Positions 61,139 to 64,000 of a stretch of 64,000 bases of DNA are shown piece after piece. Position numbers and translations under genes: made by a program. The stretch is from Cupriavidus basilensis (GTDB taxonomy: Bacteria > Pseudomonadota > Gammaproteobacteria > Burkholderiales > Burkholderiaceae): assembly GCF_000832305.1 (NCBI RefSeq), contig NZ_CP010536.1, positions 2,046,001 to 2,110,000 of the forward strand. The letters run 5' to 3'. The notes under the pieces are model-generated. The model was not told the origin of the DNA. It made no database searches and saw nothing but the letters and a program-made list of their open reading frames with translations. How positions within the stretch are numbered: position 1 is the first letter of the stretch; each line of letters opens with the position of its first letter.

Positions 61139-62377
61139 ATGCGTGCGTTCGCCATGATGCGTGGCGCTACCCTCGTGCTTGCCGGTGCGCTGCTATGCGC
61201 GCCAGCGGGTGCGCGTAACGAAGGCCGGAACAATGGCCGCGCTGACACCCGGCCGCCCGCCAAGGTCCGCCCGGCGATCGATCAGCGCGCCTTTATGCAT
61301 GGCATTGGCGCGGCCAGCGGGCCTGGGCAGACCACCTACATCGTCTTCAGCAGCTCAGGCCTGCCGCCGCGTGGCCCGGATCGCAATCGCAACTGGACGC
61401 ACGACATCTACGTCGCCGAATGGAACCCGGCCCAGGCCAGTCTTGGCAAGCCCCGGCTACTGGTCGCCGAGAAGGAAGCGCAGGAGCCGGTTTCGGTAGC
61501 GCAGAACGCCGCGGGCCGCATCATGCTGACCTTTGAGGACGGCTCGAACACCACCAACGGCGTCAGTCAGCGCTTTCGTGTGTACGGCACGGACCTTCAA
61601 TCGAAAGAGGCGAAATCGACCGACGTCTGGTCTGGCGGACACTCTGGCCACGTGACAGCGGTAGGGGACAATTTCGTCGTGTTTTACTCGGACGACTGGA
61701 TCGATGGTGGCGGCGTGGACAACCTGGGCACCGGGAACGGCGTCTACCTCAAGACCTACGACGGTAACGGCCGGCTGCTGCAAAGCACCGAGGTGGCGCC
61801 GAACAAGCGCGAATGGTGGCCATTGATTGCAGGCTCGAAGGAGACGGCCTTGCTTGCCTGGCAGGAGTTCGTGCCCGGCGAGACGCACGCCAGGCTGAAG
61901 ACGGCCGTCTATCGGCCCATCGACGGCACGCTGACTGGCATGCAGGTACTGAATGGCCGCCTGAAGTACTACACCTACAGCGTGGCCTATGTCCCGGCCC
62001 TGGACAGCTTCCTGCTGGTTGGCACTAACGACGTGGGCAAGGGCTTCGCGCATCTGCTGGACAGGGCGGGCAGGGTGAGTGCCTCGCTGGCCTGCATGCC
62101 GGAAAGCGTGCGCGAGGCCGGCATCACCGTGGTCGGCAACATGGCGTACACGCCCTCGCAGGATGGCCGCCTACTGCACCTGAAGCTGTCCGCCGACGCA
62201 ATTGCGTTGCACGGCAGCCAGCCGTCGCCGATTCCATGGACTTATGCAGGCAGCCTTGGGCTGGTGCGCTCGCCATCGATACTGCACTGGGTCTCCCTGA
62301 CTCCCGCGGGCCTGCGAGAGAGTGATTTTGATTTGAGCCTGGCGACGCCGCCTTCGGCTGCCGATTTGTGCAAGTAG
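61139..62377 (+). CDS. Secreted protein of unknown function in the pga operon
   Basis: 412 residues with a signal peptide (MMRGATLVLAGALLCAPAGA). I do not recognise the family. The mature part shows repeated strands with exposed aromatic residues (QTTYIVFSSSGLPPRG, GRIMLTFEDGSN, DNFVVFYSDDWID, TALLAWQEFVPGE), which suggests a beta-propeller. It begins 2 bp after the GlmS-like gene, so it is part of the same transcript. It may bind or modify the polysaccharide in the periplasm or outside. Confidence 0.7.
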   Translation: MRAFAMMRGATLVLAGALLCAPAGARNEGRNNGRADTRPPAKVRPAIDQRAFMHGIGAASGPGQTTYIVFSSSGLPPRGPDRNRNWTHDIYVAEWNPAQASLGKPRLLVAEKEAQEPVSVAQNAAGRIMLTFEDGSNTTNGVSQRFRVYGTDLQSKEAKSTDVWSGGHSGHVTAVGDNFVVFYSDDWIDGGGVDNLGTGNGVYLKTYDGNGRLLQSTEVAPNKREWWPLIAGSKETALLAWQEFVPGETHARLKTAVYRPIDGTLTGMQVLNGRLKYYTYSVAYVPALDSFLLVGTNDVGKGFAHLLDRAGRVSASLACMPESVREAGITVVGNMAYTPSQDGRLLHLKLSADAIALHGSQPSPIPWTYAGSLGLVRSPSILHWVSLTPAGLRESDFDLSLATPPSAADLCK

Positions 62378-62544
62378 GGATGTATCCGACCGCGCAATAC
62401 GACAAGCAGGGACGTCGCATCACTCATCGCGCCATCTACGCTGGTGCTCTGCACCAAATTAGTGCGGCGCAGCCGCTTGTCACGCAGTGGGCGCCAGGGA
62501 AGCCTTCATCATGGCCGTTGGGACCGTCCAGCGGAAAGGGCGCG

Positions 62545-62637
62545 TGGGGCAAGGCGCTGCGGCTGCGCACGCGTGCCAGCCAGGCTGTGTTCGCGGCCTA
62601 CCTGAACACCAGCCCGACGACCATCCAGAAGCTGTTC
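62545..62637 (+). pseudogene. Fragment of a HigA-like XRE antitoxin
   Basis: A short in-frame segment LRLRTRASQAVFAAYLNTSP, then TTIQKL, matches the helix-turn-helix of HigA-type antitoxins (TSQAVFAAYLNTSPSTVQKWE). Nothing before or after fits. The gap 62378-62660 holds no complete gene. Confidence 0.6.
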
Positions 62638-62660
62638 AAGGAACGGTGCCTCTCAATTGG

Positions 62661-64000
62661 TCAGACGGTAGACGGCACCTCGAATTGGCGGCGTAATTCT
62701 CGCTTGAGCAGCTTTCCGCTCGGATTTTTGGGTAGGCTGTCGACGAAGACCACGCGCTTGGGCACCTTGAAGTGCGCCATGTGGGCCTTGCAGTGTTCGA
62801 TCACCCGATCTTCCTCAAGAGTGCATCCGCTCTTGACAACAATGACGGCAGCCACTACCTCGACCCAGCGGGGATCCGGAACACCGACGACCGCGACCTC
62901 CGAAACTTCCGCGATGCGGAAGATGGTCTCCTCTACCTCTCGAGTGGCGACGTTTTCCCCGCCAGTCTTGATCATGTCCTTTTTTCGATCCACGATTGTG
63001 ATGTAGCCCTCGTCGTCCATCATTGCCAGATCGCCACTATGGAACCAGCCACCGGCAAATGCCGTTTCGGTCTTGTCCGGCGCGTTGAAGTAACCCGACA
63101 GGAGTTGGGGAGAGCGATGCACGATCTCGCCGATCTCACCGGGCAGGACATCTTCCATTTCGTCATTGACTAAACGGGTTTCCACGTTCAGTACCGGCCG
63201 TCCCGCAGATCCGGCCTTGCGTAACTGGTCGCCCGGCTTGAGCACCGCCGCCAATGGCGCGATTTCTGTTTGCCCGTAGTAGTTCCACAGCCGAACCTTA
63301 GGCAAGCGCCGCCACATTTCTAGTAGTACCTCTACCGGCATCATGGACGCGCCGTAGTAGCCCTTTTCAAGCGTAGTGGGATGACTCGATTCGAATAGCT
63401 CTGAACGCAGCAGGCTGATCCATACCGTCGGCGGAGCAAAGAACGAGCTAATCGCATTCCGTGCGATCAACGGCAGAATCACGTCCGGCCGCGGCATGCC
63501 GGTGATGACGTTCGTACATCCAAGATAGATCGCTGGCCCGAGGAAGCAGTCGAGTTGCGCACAATGGTAGAAGGGCAGCGCATGAAGAAGCGTATCCTCG
63601 CCTGACATCTCCCCTTCGATGACGCAGCTGACGTACTGCCACAGCACGGCGTCATGACTCAAGAGTGCCCCCTTGGGCAAAGACTCGGTGCCACTGGTAT
63701 AGATGATTTGAGCGGGTGCGCTGGATTCGACAGTGATCGAAAGCGGCTCATCGGCACCGCTCAGCAGGTCGGCGAATGTGTCCATTCCCGCAAGTGCTGT
63801 TGCCGGTTCTTCACCCGGCAGCCAGAGCGTTCGCGACACTTTGGTGTCCCGTTTGATCGCCTCCAGCCCCAAATCCTCCAGCCCCGGGCCGACCGCAAGC
63901 GTTTGCGCACCCGAGTTGCGCAAGATGTACGCAATCTCGTCCTCGTTCAACATGAAATTGATTGGAACGAGAATGGCTCCGATGCGCGCGATGGCAAAAC
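62661..64000 (-). CDS. AMP-binding acyl-CoA synthetase, runs off the window
   Basis: The reading frame continues past the right edge (upstream residues FAIARIGAILVPINF before MLNEDEIAYILRNSGA), so only the last 446 codons are present. Adenylation motifs: YTSGTESLPKGALLSH (ATP loop), WNYYGQTEIAP, SGDLAMMDDEGYITIVDRKK and the C-terminal Lys in PKNPSGKLLKRELR. It activates a carboxylic acid as acyl-CoA; the acid cannot be told from the sequence. It is convergent with the pga operon. Confidence 0.93.
   Translation of the reverse strand, partial: FAIARIGAILVPINFMLNEDEIAYILRNSGAQTLAVGPGLEDLGLEAIKRDTKVSRTLWLPGEEPATALAGMDTFADLLSGADEPLSITVESSAPAQIIYTSGTESLPKGALLSHDAVLWQYVSCVIEGEMSGEDTLLHALPFYHCAQLDCFLGPAIYLGCTNVITGMPRPDVILPLIARNAISSFFAPPTVWISLLRSELFESSHPTTLEKGYYGASMMPVEVLLEMWRRLPKVRLWNYYGQTEIAPLAAVLKPGDQLRKAGSAGRPVLNVETRLVNDEMEDVLPGEIGEIVHRSPQLLSGYFNAPDKTETAFAGGWFHSGDLAMMDDEGYITIVDRKKDMIKTGGENVATREVEETIFRIAEVSEVAVVGVPDPRWVEVVAAVIVVKSGCTLEEDRVIEHCKAHMAHFKVPKRVVFVDSLPKNPSGKLLKRELRRQFEVPSTV

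Overview
The window is about 64 kb of GC-rich DNA from a beta-proteobacterium, most likely a Cupriavidus/Ralstonia relative (Burkholderiaceae). I infer this from protein style, a low-oxygen stress island like the lxa locus of Burkholderia cenocepacia, and the mix of IS remnants; I could run no search. It looks like an accessory, surface- and stress-oriented part of the genome. No rRNA, tRNA or CRISPR array was seen.

1-16.3 kb, surface structures, almost all on the minus strand: the 5' end of an autotransporter-like protein, a Pro/Ala-rich membrane protein, a two-partner secretion pair (TpsB then a short TpsA), three fimbrial adhesin genes plus broken copies, and a chaperone-usher fimbria (major subunit, chaperone, usher, two tandemly duplicated adhesins). 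A probable C-rich small RNA with a strong terminator lies at about 2.05-2.16 kb on the plus strand.

16.3-22.6 kb, the regulators: an RcsC-like hybrid kinase with its own HPt domain, an RcsB-like response regulator, a sister regulator whose phosphoacceptor Asp is Asn, and an EAL protein whose receiver has Gly at that position. A palindromic box of the form TMGGA-N4-TNNKA, resembling the RcsB box, occurs eight times in the first 19 kb. At six promoters a -10-like hexamer starts exactly 30.5 bp from the box centre. I infer that the phosphorelay controls the surface genes, the sRNA and its own locus.

22.9-42.4 kb, an export and low-oxygen stress island: a YhiI/RbbA/YhhJ-like exporter with outer-membrane lipoprotein, alcohol dehydrogenase, double universal stress protein, DksA/TraR zinc finger protein, BCAM0308-like protein, phosphoribosyltransferase, acyl-CoA synthetase/GNAT fusion, Hsp20, and an FtsX-type ABC exporter. 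FNR/Anr-like boxes (TTGAT-N4-ATCAA) precede most transcription units, again at a fixed distance from the -10. PhaC and DUF2892 remnants lie inside.

42.4-53.5 kb, mostly debris around a few intact genes: ISNCY, IS5 and IS110 transposase fragments, a thioredoxin reductase tail, a chemoreceptor fragment, a broken H-NS-like gene and a decayed toxin-antitoxin pair. The intact genes include a GGDEF-EAL protein and two PilJ-domain proteins.

53.6-62.4 kb, a pgaABCD operon for the biofilm polysaccharide poly-beta-1,6-GlcNAc, followed by a GlmS paralogue that has lost about 109 residues from its glutaminase domain and a secreted protein of unknown function. The window ends in an AMP-binding acyl-CoA synthetase on the minus strand that runs off the edge.
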